This document shows, in pieces, positions 9,428 to 17,872 of a DNA stretch of 64,000 bases. Source of the DNA: Pseudomonas sp. LFM046 (GTDB taxonomy: Bacteria; Pseudomonadota; Gammaproteobacteria; Pseudomonadales; Pseudomonadaceae). Both the position numbers and the translations under genes were made by a program. The notes under the pieces are model-generated. The model was not told the DNA's origin. It ran no database searches and saw only the letters and a program-made list of their open reading frames with translations. How positions within the stretch are numbered: the first letter of the stretch is position 1; each line of letters begins with the position of its first letter. The stretch is taken from NCBI RefSeq assembly GCF_000949385.2, contig NZ_JYKO02000001.1, positions 4,919,503-4,983,502 on the forward strand, written 5' to 3'.

Positions 9428-11746
9428 TCATTGCATCCAGCCGCGAACCCAGTCCATCACCGAGTCCACGGGGGCGCCCAGGCCACAAGGCGCGCCTGGG
9501 ACGGGTTCGCTGCCACGAATGTAGGGCATCTGCACAGCACCCGGGCAGCTCGGGTCGGTTCCCTGGCCACTGTGCGGGTCAATCCACGCCTGTACCACGT
9601 TGTCCGGCATCGGCATGTCCAGTGGCAGCGGGTCAGCCTTGCGCATGAAGCTGGTCCACACCTGCAGGGCACCGGTAGCGCCGGTCAACGGCGTCTTGCC
9701 GTTATCATCGCGCCCCAGCCAGACCACGGCCAGCAGGTCCTGGCTGAAGCCGGCAAACCAGCTGTCCCGCGAATCGTTGGTGGTGCCGGTCTTGCCCGCC
9801 AAGGTCAGGGACGACGGCAGCTGGCTGTACACCGAACGCGCGGTACCTTCGCGCATCACTCGCTGCATGGCGTTCTGCACCAGGTAGATCGCGCCCGGAT
9901 CGAAGCGCTGCTGGATCTGGAAGGGGTAACGCTTGAGCGGTTCACCCTCCGAGGTCAGCACGCTGCGAATCGCCCGCAACGGAGTGTTGAAGCCACCGTT
10001 GGCCAGGGTCTGGTACATGGTCGCCACTTCCATCGGGCTCAGCGCGCCGGCGCCGAGGAGCATCGAGGGATAAGCCGGCCACTCGCGGGAAACCCCCAGC
10101 CTCTCAAGGGTTTTGAGCACATTGGGGACGCCCAGTTCCAACCCGAGCTTGGCAGTCGACAGGTTGTAGGAATTGGCCAGCCCCTGGTACAGGTAAATGG
10201 TGCCGTGGGCGCGGTGATCGTAGTTCTGCGGACGCCAGACCTGGCCGTCCTGCCCCTTCACGGAGAACGGCTCATCAGCCACCCAGCTCGTCAGCGTGTA
10301 CTGGCTGGGACGCTCCAACGCAGTGAGATAGACCGCCGGCTTGATCAGCGAACCGATGGGGCGCACAGCGTCGACAGCGCGGTTGAAACCCGCGAAGCGC
10401 GGCTGACGACTGCCGATCAGCGCCTGGATCTCGCCGGTTTCCGGATTGCTCACCACCATGGCCGATTCCACCTGATCCACGCCCTTGCGCCCTTCCAGGC
10501 GTTTCAGGGTTTCGTTCAGCGAAGTCTCCGCCTTGGACTGCAGGATGGGGTCGAAACTGGTGAAGATGCGCAGGCCTTCCTCGGTCAGGTCCTCCTCGCG
10601 GTAGTCCTCACGCAGCTGGCGTTTCACCAGGTCGAGGAATGCCGGGTAGGAGCTGTCGGCCAGGCTGCCGCGCGTACTCACGCCCAGCGGCTTCTGCTTG
10701 GCCGCGGCGGCCTCTTCGGGGGTAACCACGCCTTGCTCGGCGAGCAGATCGAGCACCAGATTGCGGCGCTCCAGCGCACGCTCGGGATAACGGCGCGGGT
10801 TGTAGTAGGACGGGCCCTTGACCATCCCCACCAACATCGCGATCTGGTGCAGCTTCAGCTCCGCCAACGGCTGGCTGAAGTAGTACTGACTGGCGAGGCC
10901 GAAGCCGTGGATGGCGCGCTGGCCGTCCTGACCGAGGAACACCTCGTTGAGATAGGCCTCGAGAATCTCGCGCTTGTCGTAGTGCAGCTCCAGCAGCACC
11001 GCCATCATGGCCTCGGTGGCCTTGCGGGAAATGCTTCGCTCGTTCGTCAGGAAGAAGTTCTTCACCAACTGCTGCGTCAGCGTACTGCCGCCCTGGCGCA
11101 GCTCGCCGGCGGTAGCGTTGACCCAGAAAGCGCGGACAATCGACTTGGGCGAAACGCCGTAGTGATTGAAGAACTCCCGGTCCTCGGTCGCCACCAGGGT
11201 TTCGACCATGTAGGCCGGCACCTGGTCCAGCTTGATCAGGACCCGATCTTCGTGGTGGGCGGGATAGAGGCCGCCGATCAGCAGCGGCTCAAGGCGGGCC
11301 ACCGCGAGGTTGGAGCCATTGGCCTGAGTCAGGCCGGCGACGTAGTCACCGGAGAAGCGCACGCGGACCCGCTGGGCCGGCTCGGCGCCTTCATAGAACT
11401 GGAAGCCACGCGTGTTCAGATCGACGGTGCTACCCGCAACCGAGGCAGCGCCGGGGCCGTTGGACACACTCTCGCGTCGATAGCCCAAGGCATCCAGTTC
11501 CTTGAGGAAGTCATCCTTGGACAGCTTCAAGCCGACGAACAGCTCCAAGGGCCGGGCATAGACCTTGGCAGGAACCGTCCAGCGCTTGCCGGAGAATTTC
11601 TCCTGCACCACGGCATCGAGATAGATAGCGAAACCGGCCAGTACCACCAGGCCAACCAGGCCCAGTTTGAAGGCCCAGCCCAACCATGGGCGAAGGCCGC
11701 TGGAGCGGTGTTTAGAGCGGGATTTGGGGGATCGGGGACGTGTCAT
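9428..11746 (-). CDS. mrcB: penicillin-binding protein 1B (bifunctional glycosyltransferase/transpeptidase)
   Basis: PBP1b polymerises glycan strands from lipid II and cross-links peptides in the periplasm. The 772-residue protein has a basic cytoplasmic N-terminus, one membrane anchor (about residues 23-44), a UB2H-type domain, then the glycosyltransferase domain with E188 in ATEDREFF. The transpeptidase domain shows SLIK (nucleophile S466), SYN in NSYNLS, and KTGTT (K652). It heads an operon with lpoP and yqcC. There is no Shine-Dalgarno before the ATG, and a perfect TATAAT lies only nine bases upstream, hinting at a leaderless transcript. Confidence 0.97.
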   Translation of the reverse strand: MTRPRSPKSRSKHRSSGLRPWLGWAFKLGLVGLVVLAGFAIYLDAVVQEKFSGKRWTVPAKVYARPLELFVGLKLSKDDFLKELDALGYRRESVSNGPGAASVAGSTVDLNTRGFQFYEGAEPAQRVRVRFSGDYVAGLTQANGSNLAVARLEPLLIGGLYPAHHEDRVLIKLDQVPAYMVETLVATEDREFFNHYGVSPKSIVRAFWVNATAGELRQGGSTLTQQLVKNFFLTNERSISRKATEAMMAVLLELHYDKREILEAYLNEVFLGQDGQRAIHGFGLASQYYFSQPLAELKLHQIAMLVGMVKGPSYYNPRRYPERALERRNLVLDLLAEQGVVTPEEAAAAKQKPLGVSTRGSLADSSYPAFLDLVKRQLREDYREEDLTEEGLRIFTSFDPILQSKAETSLNETLKRLEGRKGVDQVESAMVVSNPETGEIQALIGSRQPRFAGFNRAVDAVRPIGSLIKPAVYLTALERPSQYTLTSWVADEPFSVKGQDGQVWRPQNYDHRAHGTIYLYQGLANSYNLSTAKLGLELGVPNVLKTLERLGVSREWPAYPSMLLGAGALSPMEVATMYQTLANGGFNTPLRAIRSVLTSEGEPLKRYPFQIQQRFDPGAIYLVQNAMQRVMREGTARSVYSQLPSSLTLAGKTGTTNDSRDSWFAGFSQDLLAVVWLGRDDNGKTPLTGATGALQVWTSFMRKADPLPLDMPMPDNVVQAWIDPHSGQGTDPSCPGAVQMPYIRGSEPVPGAPCGLGAPVDSVMDWVRGWMQ

Positions 11747-11754
11747 GGCGGCGC

Positions 11755-11782
11755 ATTATACGCACTTTATCCACAGCCAACA
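11755..11782 (-). promoter_or_regulatory. candidate mrcB promoter, very close to the start codon
   Basis: The minus strand shows a perfect -10 TATAAT (11755-11760) with a weak -35 TGTTGG (11777-11782) at a 16-base spacing. The expected start point is only two or three bases before the mrcB ATG. Confidence 0.5.
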
Positions 11783-11797
11783 TGCACGCCCTGACGG

Positions 11798-11826
11798 TTT
11801 GCAGGCCTGCTCGCAGAGGCGATAAT
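11798..11826 (+). promoter_or_regulatory. promoter of the kinase/ATPase gene
   Basis: The plus strand shows TTTGCA (11798-11803), a 17-base spacer and GATAAT (11821-11826), followed by a GCGCGGC discriminator. It lies 35 bases upstream of the GTG at 11862 and is divergent from mrcB. Confidence 0.5.
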
Positions 11827-11861
11827 GCGCGGCTTCGACAGCGAGTGAACAAGGAACGCCC

Positions 11862-13421
11862 GTGAGCCAGTCCCTGATAGCAGCCCTGCAGAATCCGGCC
11901 CTCTATTCCCACCCCGTGGACGGGTTCCAGGTGATCGAGACGCACATCTCCTGGGTGCTGCTGACCGGCAGCTACGTCTACAAGATCAAGAAGCCGGTGA
12001 ACTTCGGCTTCCTCGATTTCACGAGCCTCGACTCCCGCCGCCACTTCTGCGGCGAAGAACTGCGCCTTAACCAGCGTCTGACCCGCGACCTCTACCTGGA
12101 AGTCCTGCCCATCACCGGCAGCCCCGAGGCCCCGCAGATCGGCGGCGAAGGTCCGGCCATCGAATACGTGCTGAAAATGCGCCAGTTCCCCCAGGAAAAC
12201 CTGCTCAGCGCCCTGCAGGCCCGCGGTGAACTGACGCCCGCCCATGTGGACGCCCTGGCGGGACAGATCGCCAGCTTCCACCTGGCCGCCCCCAGGGTGG
12301 CGATGGACCACCCGCTGGGCACCCCGGACGCGGTAATGATGCCCGTGCGGCAGAACTTCGAGCAGATTCGCCCGATGCTCGACGACAAGGCCGACCTGCC
12401 GCAACTGGACGCACTGGAAGCCTGGGCCGAGAGCAGTTTCGAGCGCCTCAAGCCGCTGCTGGCACGACGCAAGCAGGAAGGCTTCATCCGCGAATGCCAC
12501 GGCGACATCCACCTGGGCAACGCCACCCTGATCGATGGCCAGGTCGTGCTCTTCGACTGCATCGAATTCAACGAGCCCTTCCGCTTCACCGACGTCTATG
12601 CCGATATCGCCTTCATCGCCATGGACCTGGAAGACCGCGGCCTCAAGTCCCTCTCGCGCCGCCTGGTCAACCAGTACCTGGAACAGACCGGCGATTACGA
12701 AGGCCTGGAGCTCCTCAACTTCTACAAGGCCTACCGCGCCATGGTACGGGCGAAGATTGCCCTGTTCAGCCTGGCCCACCAGACCGACGCCGTACAAAAG
12801 GCCGCCACCATCCGCCAGTACCGCAACTATGCCGGGCTGGCCGAGAGCTATAGCGCCATCCCCTCCCCGTTCCTTGCGATTACCCACGGTGTATCAGCCT
12901 CGGGCAAGAGCCACGTGGCACTGCGTCTGGTGGAAGCCTTCGGTGCCATCCGCCTGCGCTCGGACGTGGAGCGCAAGCGCCTGTTCGGCGAGCAACAGGC
13001 CGACGCCGAGGGCCTGCAGAGCGGTATCTACAGCCAGGACGCCAGCGCCGCCACCTACCAGCACCTGAGCCAACTGGCGAGTGCTGTCTTGCGCGCCGGC
13101 TTCCCGGTGGTCATCGACGCCACCTTCCTCAAGCAGGTTCAGCGCCAGGCTGCCCGCAAGGTGGCGGAGGAGACCGCAACGCCATTCCTGATCCTCGACT
13201 GCCATGCACCGGAAGCGGTGATCGAGGCCTGGCTCGCCCAGCGCCAGGCGGAAGGCGGTGACCCGTCCGACGCCACGCTCGAGGTGGTGCGCGCCCAACT
13301 GGCCAGCCGCGAAGCACTCGACGCGGGCGAACAGGCCCAGAGCAAGCGCATCGACACCGACCAGGAAGCCAGCCTCGACAGCCTGGTCGAGCAGATTCGC
13401 GCCCACCTGCCGGGCGCCTGA
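11862..13421 (+). CDS. phosphotransferase-like / AAA ATP-binding fusion protein
   Basis: This 519-residue protein has two nucleotide-binding parts. The N-terminal about 320 residues resemble aminoglycoside-phosphotransferase-like kinases, with CHGDIHLGN as catalytic loop and FDCIEFNEPFRFTDV as metal-binding segment. The C-terminal about 190 residues are a P-loop kinase-like domain with Walker A GVSASGKSH at 343-351. Such fusions are widespread in proteobacteria and their substrate is unknown; there is no reason to infer antibiotic resistance. The GTG start at 11862 is supported by AAGGAA nine bases before. It is divergent from mrcB and followed by a hairpin. Confidence 0.88.
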   Translation: MSQSLIAALQNPALYSHPVDGFQVIETHISWVLLTGSYVYKIKKPVNFGFLDFTSLDSRRHFCGEELRLNQRLTRDLYLEVLPITGSPEAPQIGGEGPAIEYVLKMRQFPQENLLSALQARGELTPAHVDALAGQIASFHLAAPRVAMDHPLGTPDAVMMPVRQNFEQIRPMLDDKADLPQLDALEAWAESSFERLKPLLARRKQEGFIRECHGDIHLGNATLIDGQVVLFDCIEFNEPFRFTDVYADIAFIAMDLEDRGLKSLSRRLVNQYLEQTGDYEGLELLNFYKAYRAMVRAKIALFSLAHQTDAVQKAATIRQYRNYAGLAESYSAIPSPFLAITHGVSASGKSHVALRLVEAFGAIRLRSDVERKRLFGEQQADAEGLQSGIYSQDASAATYQHLSQLASAVLRAGFPVVIDATFLKQVQRQAARKVAEETATPFLILDCHAPEAVIEAWLAQRQAEGGDPSDATLEVVRAQLASREALDAGEQAQSKRIDTDQEASLDSLVEQIRAHLPGA

Positions 13422-13436
13422 ATCCGTCCATCCCCC

Positions 13437-13462
13437 GCCGCGACGGCAAGCTCCGTCGCGGC
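13437..13462 (+). terminator. hairpin after the kinase/ATPase gene
   Basis: A ten-base GC-rich stem (13437-13446 with 13453-13462) with a six-base loop is followed by CTTCTATACT, a weak U-run. The remaining stretch to 13709 shows no gene; a TATACT at 13466-13471 could be a -10 for the next gene. Confidence 0.55.
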
Positions 13463-13709
13463 TTCTATACTCCCGCCACAGCCGAAGCCCGAAGCACCTT
13501 CCGCAGTCGCCAAAAGCCCCAAGGGCCAGAGGCGCCCCTTACCCGGAAGAAGCCCTTCAGAGCCGGCCCTATCGCACGAGCAGTGATCGTTTTCCGCGCA
13601 TGGAACGCGCGAGGATGGGCGATAGCACTAAGCCACGCCCTCGTGGATGGCCGCTACACTTATCCACAGCCCTGTCCCTTTCGCGCTCTACCCATTGCAC
13701 GGAGGCTCG

Positions 13710-13982
13710 ATGAACGACGAACTGCAACACATGAAGAACCTGGGCAAGACTTCAGCGCAATGGCTGCATGCCGTCGGCATCCACAGCGCATCCGACCTGC
13801 GCAGGCTTGGCGCGGTAGGCGCCTACAAGGCCGTCCGGGCGCGGGGATTCAGGGCCTCGAAAGTACTGCTCTACGCCATAGAAGGTGCTCTGCTGGACGT
13901 TCACTGGAACGATCTGCCCCCCGGCCACAAGGCAGAACTGAACCACCAACTGGACACTCCTATCGCCAACAACAAGAGCTAG
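13710..13982 (+). CDS. TfoX C-terminal-domain protein
   Basis: This 90-residue protein corresponds to the TfoX/Sxy C-terminal domain alone, a small helix-hairpin-helix-like fold (MKNLGKTSAQWLHAVGI, then LRRLGAVGAYKAVRARG). Full-length TfoX/Sxy is a competence regulator; stand-alone C-terminal domains are common in Pseudomonas and uncharacterised. The start at 13710 has an excellent GGAGG Shine-Dalgarno four bases before it; in-frame and overlapping longer frames lack one. It precedes cbpA on the same strand by about 100 bases. Confidence 0.85.
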   Translation: MNDELQHMKNLGKTSAQWLHAVGIHSASDLRRLGAVGAYKAVRARGFRASKVLLYAIEGALLDVHWNDLPPGHKAELNHQLDTPIANNKS

Positions 13983-14088
13983 CTCACAACCTCCGACAAG
14001 AGTGATTTACCGGCAAGGCAGAGGTCCCTATTGTTTCAGGGACCTTCGTACGTCACTGCCATTCCAGACAGTTCAAGGAATTACTGCC

Positions 14089-14889
14089 ATGTACCTACTC
14101 GGGGAGCAACCGGCCTACGCCGACCAGCTGATCAACAGACTGCAGAGCATCCCCGGACAGTTGCTCGAAGGCCTGGAGCCGGCTGGCCCTGCCGTGCGCC
14201 TGGAACAGGTGGACGACCTGTCCCCGCTGCTGCCGGGCAACCAGATTTTCCTGATCGAAAACGGGCTGCTCCACGCCACCGTCGACGAGCGCCCGCTTTT
14301 CTATCTGCAGGAAGGTGACCTCGTAGGCCTGCGCCAGGGCATCGACTTGCCGGCCTGCCGCTACAGCAGCGACGAACCCATCAGCCTGCTGCCTTTCAAT
14401 CGCGGCGAGGTGTTCAAGCACATCTACGGCAACGAGAAGCGCCAGGAACTGTTCATCCAGTACCTGGTGGGCCACACCGCCCTGCTCTCGGACGCCGTGG
14501 CCCGCCTGAAGCAACCGGATGTACGTCCCGCCACCGGCTTCCAGCACTTCTCCGCCGGGGATGAACTGATCCACCAGGGCGACGAAGCCGACCACGTCTT
14601 CATCATCATCGAAGGCCATGCCGAAGCCTTCGTCGATGGGCAGAAGGTGGGTGACGTGCAGAAGGACGAGATCTTCGGCGCCATGGCCGTGTTCACCCGG
14701 GAAAGGCGCAGCGCCACCGTGGTCGCCAGCGAAGCCTGCACTGTGATGGTGATCCCCAAGGAACAGTTCCTCAGCCTGATGCAGAGCAACCCGCGCATCG
14801 CCCACAGCCTGATCGAGAGCATGGCGCGCCGCATCGACCTGCTGAACAAGGAAGTCACCCAGTTGCGGCTATCCCCTGAGAGGGCCTGA
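14089..14889 (+). CDS. cbpA: cAMP-binding protein CbpA
   Basis: This 266-residue protein has a cyclic-nucleotide-binding domain in the C-terminal half (about 150-260; FQHFSAGDELIHQGDEADHVFIIIEG and the phosphate-cassette-like region EIFGAMAVFTRERRSATV). The N-terminal half resembles a second, degenerate cNMP-like fold. There is no helix-turn-helix at the end, so it is not a Crp-type regulator. In P. aeruginosa the protein at this locus binds cAMP and is a Vfr-controlled polar protein; identity is inferred from sequence and position beside PrrF/phu. The start MYLLGEQ at 14089 has AAGGAA upstream. A terminator follows directly. Confidence 0.88.
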   Translation: MYLLGEQPAYADQLINRLQSIPGQLLEGLEPAGPAVRLEQVDDLSPLLPGNQIFLIENGLLHATVDERPLFYLQEGDLVGLRQGIDLPACRYSSDEPISLLPFNRGEVFKHIYGNEKRQELFIQYLVGHTALLSDAVARLKQPDVRPATGFQHFSAGDELIHQGDEADHVFIIIEGHAEAFVDGQKVGDVQKDEIFGAMAVFTRERRSATVVASEACTVMVIPKEQFLSLMQSNPRIAHSLIESMARRIDLLNKEVTQLRLSPERA

Positions 14890-14896
14890 TCGACAC

Positions 14897-14925
14897 AAGA
14901 ACCCCGGCGCCACACCGGGGTTCTT
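14897..14925 (+). terminator. intrinsic terminator of cbpA
   Basis: An 11-bp stem AAGAACCCCGG / CCGGGGTTCTT (14897-14907 with 14915-14925) is followed by GTTTT, eight bases after the cbpA stop. Confidence 0.88.
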
Positions 14926-14972
14926 GTTTTCAGGCCTGGGAAAACACCGAAAAAGAAATCCCGGAAACGTAC

Positions 14973-15000
14973 TTGACTCGATAATGAGAATTGTTATTAT
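14973..15000 (+). promoter_or_regulatory. Fur-controlled promoter of prrF
   Basis: TTGACT (14973-14978), a 16-base spacer and TATTAT (14995-15000) form the promoter. Overlapping the spacer and -10 is a Fur box, GATAATGAGAATTGTTATT at 14980-14998, close to the 19-bp consensus. Fe-loaded Fur would block RNA polymerase, giving expression only under iron starvation. Confidence 0.88.
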
Positions 15001-15006
15001 TGACGC

Positions 15007-15121
15007 AACTGATCGCGAGATCGGTCGGTAAGCTGGGAGACCAAGCAGTCGGACTCTTCAGATTATCTCCTCATCAGGCTAATCACGGTTTTCGACCCGG
15101 CACTTTGCCGGGTCTTTTTTT
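15007..15121 (+). ncRNA. prrF: PrrF iron-responsive small RNA (single copy at this locus)
   Basis: The roughly 115-base RNA starts near 15007 (AACTGATCGCGAG) and contains the conserved PrrF core around 15058-15092, including TTATCTCCTCATCAGGCTAA, the seed region that base-pairs with iron-protein mRNAs. It ends in a terminator (stem 15094-15102 with 15106-15114, then a U-run). PrrF is the functional counterpart of RyhB: under low iron it represses non-essential iron-using proteins with Hfq. The site between cbpA and phuW is where P. aeruginosa has prrF1 and prrF2 in tandem; only one copy is present here. Confidence 0.93.
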
Positions 15122-15164
15122 GCCCGCGATTCAGCAGGTTCCGCCCCCGTTCAAGGCCGGCGCG

Positions 15165-16049
15165 TCAGCGTGCGGCCGGAGCCTGATTGCGCATTCCTGC
15201 GCAGTGATCGATGGCCGGCAGTGCGGCGGTGTACCAGACATAGTCAGCGGCGCCCGCGTTCACCGGCTTACCCGCCTCCGAGAGAATCAGCACGGCATTG
15301 CCATCGGTCTGCCCCAGATCGGCCAGATGCAGGGGCACGCCCAGGTCGCGGCGCACATGGAAGGCGCCGGCAAAGAGCAGTGCCGGGCCGGGCGCTGCCG
15401 ACAGACGCTCAGCCATACGCCGGTCACGCTGCTGCTGCACCGCCAGCATCGCCGGCATCTGGGACTCCGGCAGCAGGCCGCAGTGGGACTCCCGGATCTG
15501 CTCCAGCAGCGGCGCCCGGACACTTTCGACCGTGGACAGCTTGCCCTGCAGCGTCGGACGCTCCAGGTAGATCGCCTTGATTTCACTGCGATCGAGGTTG
15601 GCCGCCAGCAGCGGATAAGGCTGCTCCAGGGCGTGCCGCACGATGGGACCGTAAAGCGCCCAGTCCCAGTTCTTCTGCCAGGCCAGCGCTTCCGGCAGAT
15701 CGGGCGGTAGCGGCCCCTTACGTGCGACATCCACCCGTGGCTGCTGCACAGGATCGAGCATTTCCAGCAGCAGGCTGCCCTGTTCCCGCCGCGCCTCCAG
15801 GGCCTCCAACAACCAAAGCTGGAGGGCGTGATGATCCGGGTTGTCATGCTGTTCGCCGACCAGCACGCGCGGCTCGGCGGCAAGCCGCTCCACCAGTTGT
15901 TCCGGCGTGAGCTGCTCGCCGCTACGCAGGTCGCGAATCACACCGAGCTCAGGGCGATCACGGCCTTCGGGGCTCTGCCATTCAGGCAGCGGCGGCAGGC
16001 TCTGGCAGGCGGTCAGCAGGCCAAGAAGGCAAAGCAATAGAACGCGCAT
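15165..16049 (-). CDS. phuW: PhuW, ChaN-family haem/iron-regulated lipoprotein
   Basis: This 294-residue lipoprotein of the ChaN-like (haem-binding uptake, Tiki superfamily) group has a lipobox LTAC at about residues 12-15. Family motifs include RVLVGEQHDNPDHHALQLWLLEAL and FAGAFHVRRDLGVPLHL. It is the last gene of the haem operon, 18 bases after phuV, and convergent with prrF. In P. aeruginosa phuW accompanies the Phu transporter; ChaN relatives bind haem in the periplasm. Its exact role in uptake is not settled. AAGGA precedes the ATG. Confidence 0.88.
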   Translation of the reverse strand: MRVLLLCLLGLLTACQSLPPLPEWQSPEGRDRPELGVIRDLRSGEQLTPEQLVERLAAEPRVLVGEQHDNPDHHALQLWLLEALEARREQGSLLLEMLDPVQQPRVDVARKGPLPPDLPEALAWQKNWDWALYGPIVRHALEQPYPLLAANLDRSEIKAIYLERPTLQGKLSTVESVRAPLLEQIRESHCGLLPESQMPAMLAVQQQRDRRMAERLSAAPGPALLFAGAFHVRRDLGVPLHLADLGQTDGNAVLILSEAGKPVNAGAADYVWYTAALPAIDHCAGMRNQAPAAR

Positions 16050-16067
16050 GGAAAATCCTTGTTCGAT

Positions 16068-16835
16068 TCAGCGGGCGACTATCAATGGGTGGCCCCGTAC
16101 CGGGTGGCGCTGCACCAGCACGTCCAGACCGAACACGGCCTTGAGGGGCTCGGCCTGGAGTACACGTTCCGGCGTTCCCAGCACATGGGGACGGCCGCCG
16201 GCCAGCAGCAACAGGCGGTCGCAGTAGCGCGCGGCCAGGTTCAGGTCATGGAGGATCACCAGCACGGCAACGCCACGCTCGGCAAAGGTCCGCACGGCCT
16301 GCAGGGTGGTGTGTTGGTGCAGGGGGTCGAGCATGGACGTGGGCTCATCCAGCAGCAGCACCTGCCCGGAATCCCCAGGCCAGAGCTGCGCCAGCACCCG
16401 CGCAAGGTGCACACGTTGGCGCTCGCCCCCCGAAAGCGCCAGGTAACTACGCCCGGCGAGGTGGCTGGCATCGGCCGCGCCCAGTGCTTCAGCCACGACT
16501 TCGGCGTCTCGTTCGCGCCCCGTGTCATGGGGCATGCGGCCCATGGCCACGACCTCTTCGACCCGAAACGCGAAGTTCAGGGTCGAGCTTTGCGGCAACA
16601 CGGCCAGGCGACGTGCGCGCAGGGGGCCGCTCCAATCGTCCAGGGCACGTCCATCCAGGCTGACCTCTCCTGAAGCAGCCGCCACTTCACCGCACAGCGC
16701 GCCAAGCAGGGTGCTCTTGCCCGCGCCATTGGGCCCCAGCACCCCGAGTACTTCACCCGGCTGCAATGCCAGGTCGACACCGGCCAGCACCTGCTTGCCG
16801 CCCCGGACCACGTCCAGTTGTTCCACACGCAACAT
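16068..16835 (-). CDS. phuV: PhuV, haem ABC transporter ATP-binding protein
   Basis: PhuV is the ATPase powering haem import across the inner membrane. The 255-residue protein has Walker [10 protein letters not shown] (near residue 35), signature [18 protein letters not shown], Walker [13 protein letters not shown], and the H-loop in [16 protein letters not shown]. The phuU stop overlaps the phuV ATG by one base (TGATG), fitting stoichiometric coupling to the permease. It belongs to the FecE/HmuV subfamily. Confidence 0.95.
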   Translation of the reverse strand: MLRVEQLDVVRGGKQVLAGVDLALQPGEVLGVLGPNGAGKSTLLGALCGEVAAASGEVSLDGRALDDWSGPLRARRLAVLPQSSTLNFAFRVEEVVAMGRMPHDTGRERDAEVVAEALGAADASHLAGRSYLALSGGERQRVHLARVLAQLWPGDSGQVLLLDEPTSMLDPLHQHTTLQAVRTFAERGVAVLVILHDLNLAARYCDRLLLLAGGRPHVLGTPERVLQAEPLKAVFGLDVLVQRHPVRGHPLIVAR

Positions 16836-17872
16836 CAGGGACGGCCTCGCACCAGCAGATAAAGGAAGAAAGGCGCACCGATCAGCGCCGTGACAATGCC
16901 GATGGGCAGTTCAGCCGGCGCCAGCACCAGGCGCGCCACCAGGTCCGCCAGCAGCATCAGGCTGGCCCCGGCCAGGGCCGAGGCCGGCAACAGAATGCGG
17001 TGATCCGGACCGGCCACCAGGCGCACGAGGTGCGGCACCACCAGGCCGATGAAGCCAATCAAGCCCGCCGCCGCCACTGCCGCCCCCACACCGAGGGCGG
17101 TACAGAACACCAGCTCACGCTTCAGCCGCTCCACATCAAACCCCAGGTGCCGCGCCTCGGATTCCCCCAGCAGGAGGGCGTTCAGGGCCTTGGCCCGACG
17201 CGGCAGCCAGAAGATCACCACAACGGTGACGATCAGCAACGGCCAGAGGCGCGCGTAGCTGGCGCCGTTGAGGCTGCCCATGTTCCAGAAGGTCAGGCTG
17301 CGCAGGGTGGCGTCGTCGGCCAGATAGGTGAACAGGCCGATCACCGCACCGGCCAAGGCGGTCAGGGCGATTCCGGCGAGCAACATGGTGGCCACGCTGG
17401 TCTGGCCGTCCCGACGCCCGAGGCGATAGACCAGCAGGGTCACGCCAAGTCCGCCACCAAAGGCGCAGACGGATAACAGATAAGGCGCGAACGCTTCCGG
17501 CAGACCGCCCATTGCAGCGCCGCCGACAATGGCCAGGGCACCGCCCAATGCGGCACCACTGGACACCCCGACCAAGCCAGGATCGGCCAGCGGGTTGCGG
17601 AACAGCCCCTGCATCGCCACACCGCAAAGCGCCAGCACAGCGCCCACGGCCAGCCCCAGCAGGGTGCGGGGCAGACGTATCTGGCCGAGGATCAGCTCGG
17701 CCTGCTCCAGCCCTTCGCCGGAGAACGGCAGGCCGGCCAGCCGCAATGCCGCACGCAGGGTCTCCCCCAGGGGCAGGCTGACCGGCCCCAGCGCCAGGGA
17801 CATCCACAGCGCTAAAAGCAGGAGGACGCCCAGCGAGATGAACAGCGGACGGGAACGAAGTGAAGCGATCAT
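16835..17872 (-). CDS. phuU: PhuU, haem ABC transporter permease
   Basis: This FecCD-family permease of 345 residues has about ten membrane spans; it forms the channel through which haem delivered by PhuT enters the cytoplasm. Family landmarks are [33 protein letters not shown] split across residues 69-100, and [16 protein letters not shown] in the C-terminal third. Its ATG overlaps the phuT stop by four bases (ATGA) and its stop overlaps the phuV ATG. Confidence 0.95.
   Translation of the reverse strand: MIASLRSRPLFISLGVLLLLALWMSLALGPVSLPLGETLRAALRLAGLPFSGEGLEQAELILGQIRLPRTLLGLAVGAVLALCGVAMQGLFRNPLADPGLVGVSSGAALGGALAIVGGAAMGGLPEAFAPYLLSVCAFGGGLGVTLLVYRLGRRDGQTSVATMLLAGIALTALAGAVIGLFTYLADDATLRSLTFWNMGSLNGASYARLWPLLIVTVVVIFWLPRRAKALNALLLGESEARHLGFDVERLKRELVFCTALGVGAAVAAAGLIGFIGLVVPHLVRLVAGPDHRILLPASALAGASLMLLADLVARLVLAPAELPIGIVTALIGAPFFLYLLVRGRP

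Noticed and set aside
9281-11794. 837-codon open frame on the plus strand opposite mrcB
   Set aside because: It is the antisense shadow of a GC-rich gene; composition is unnatural (His, Gln, Gly, Arg rich), no domains, and mrcB on the other strand is unmistakable.
13583-14005. 140-codon plus-strand frame overlapping the TfoX-like gene in another register
   Set aside because: The register starting at 13710 has a perfect GGAGG site and a recognisable domain; the longer frame has neither.
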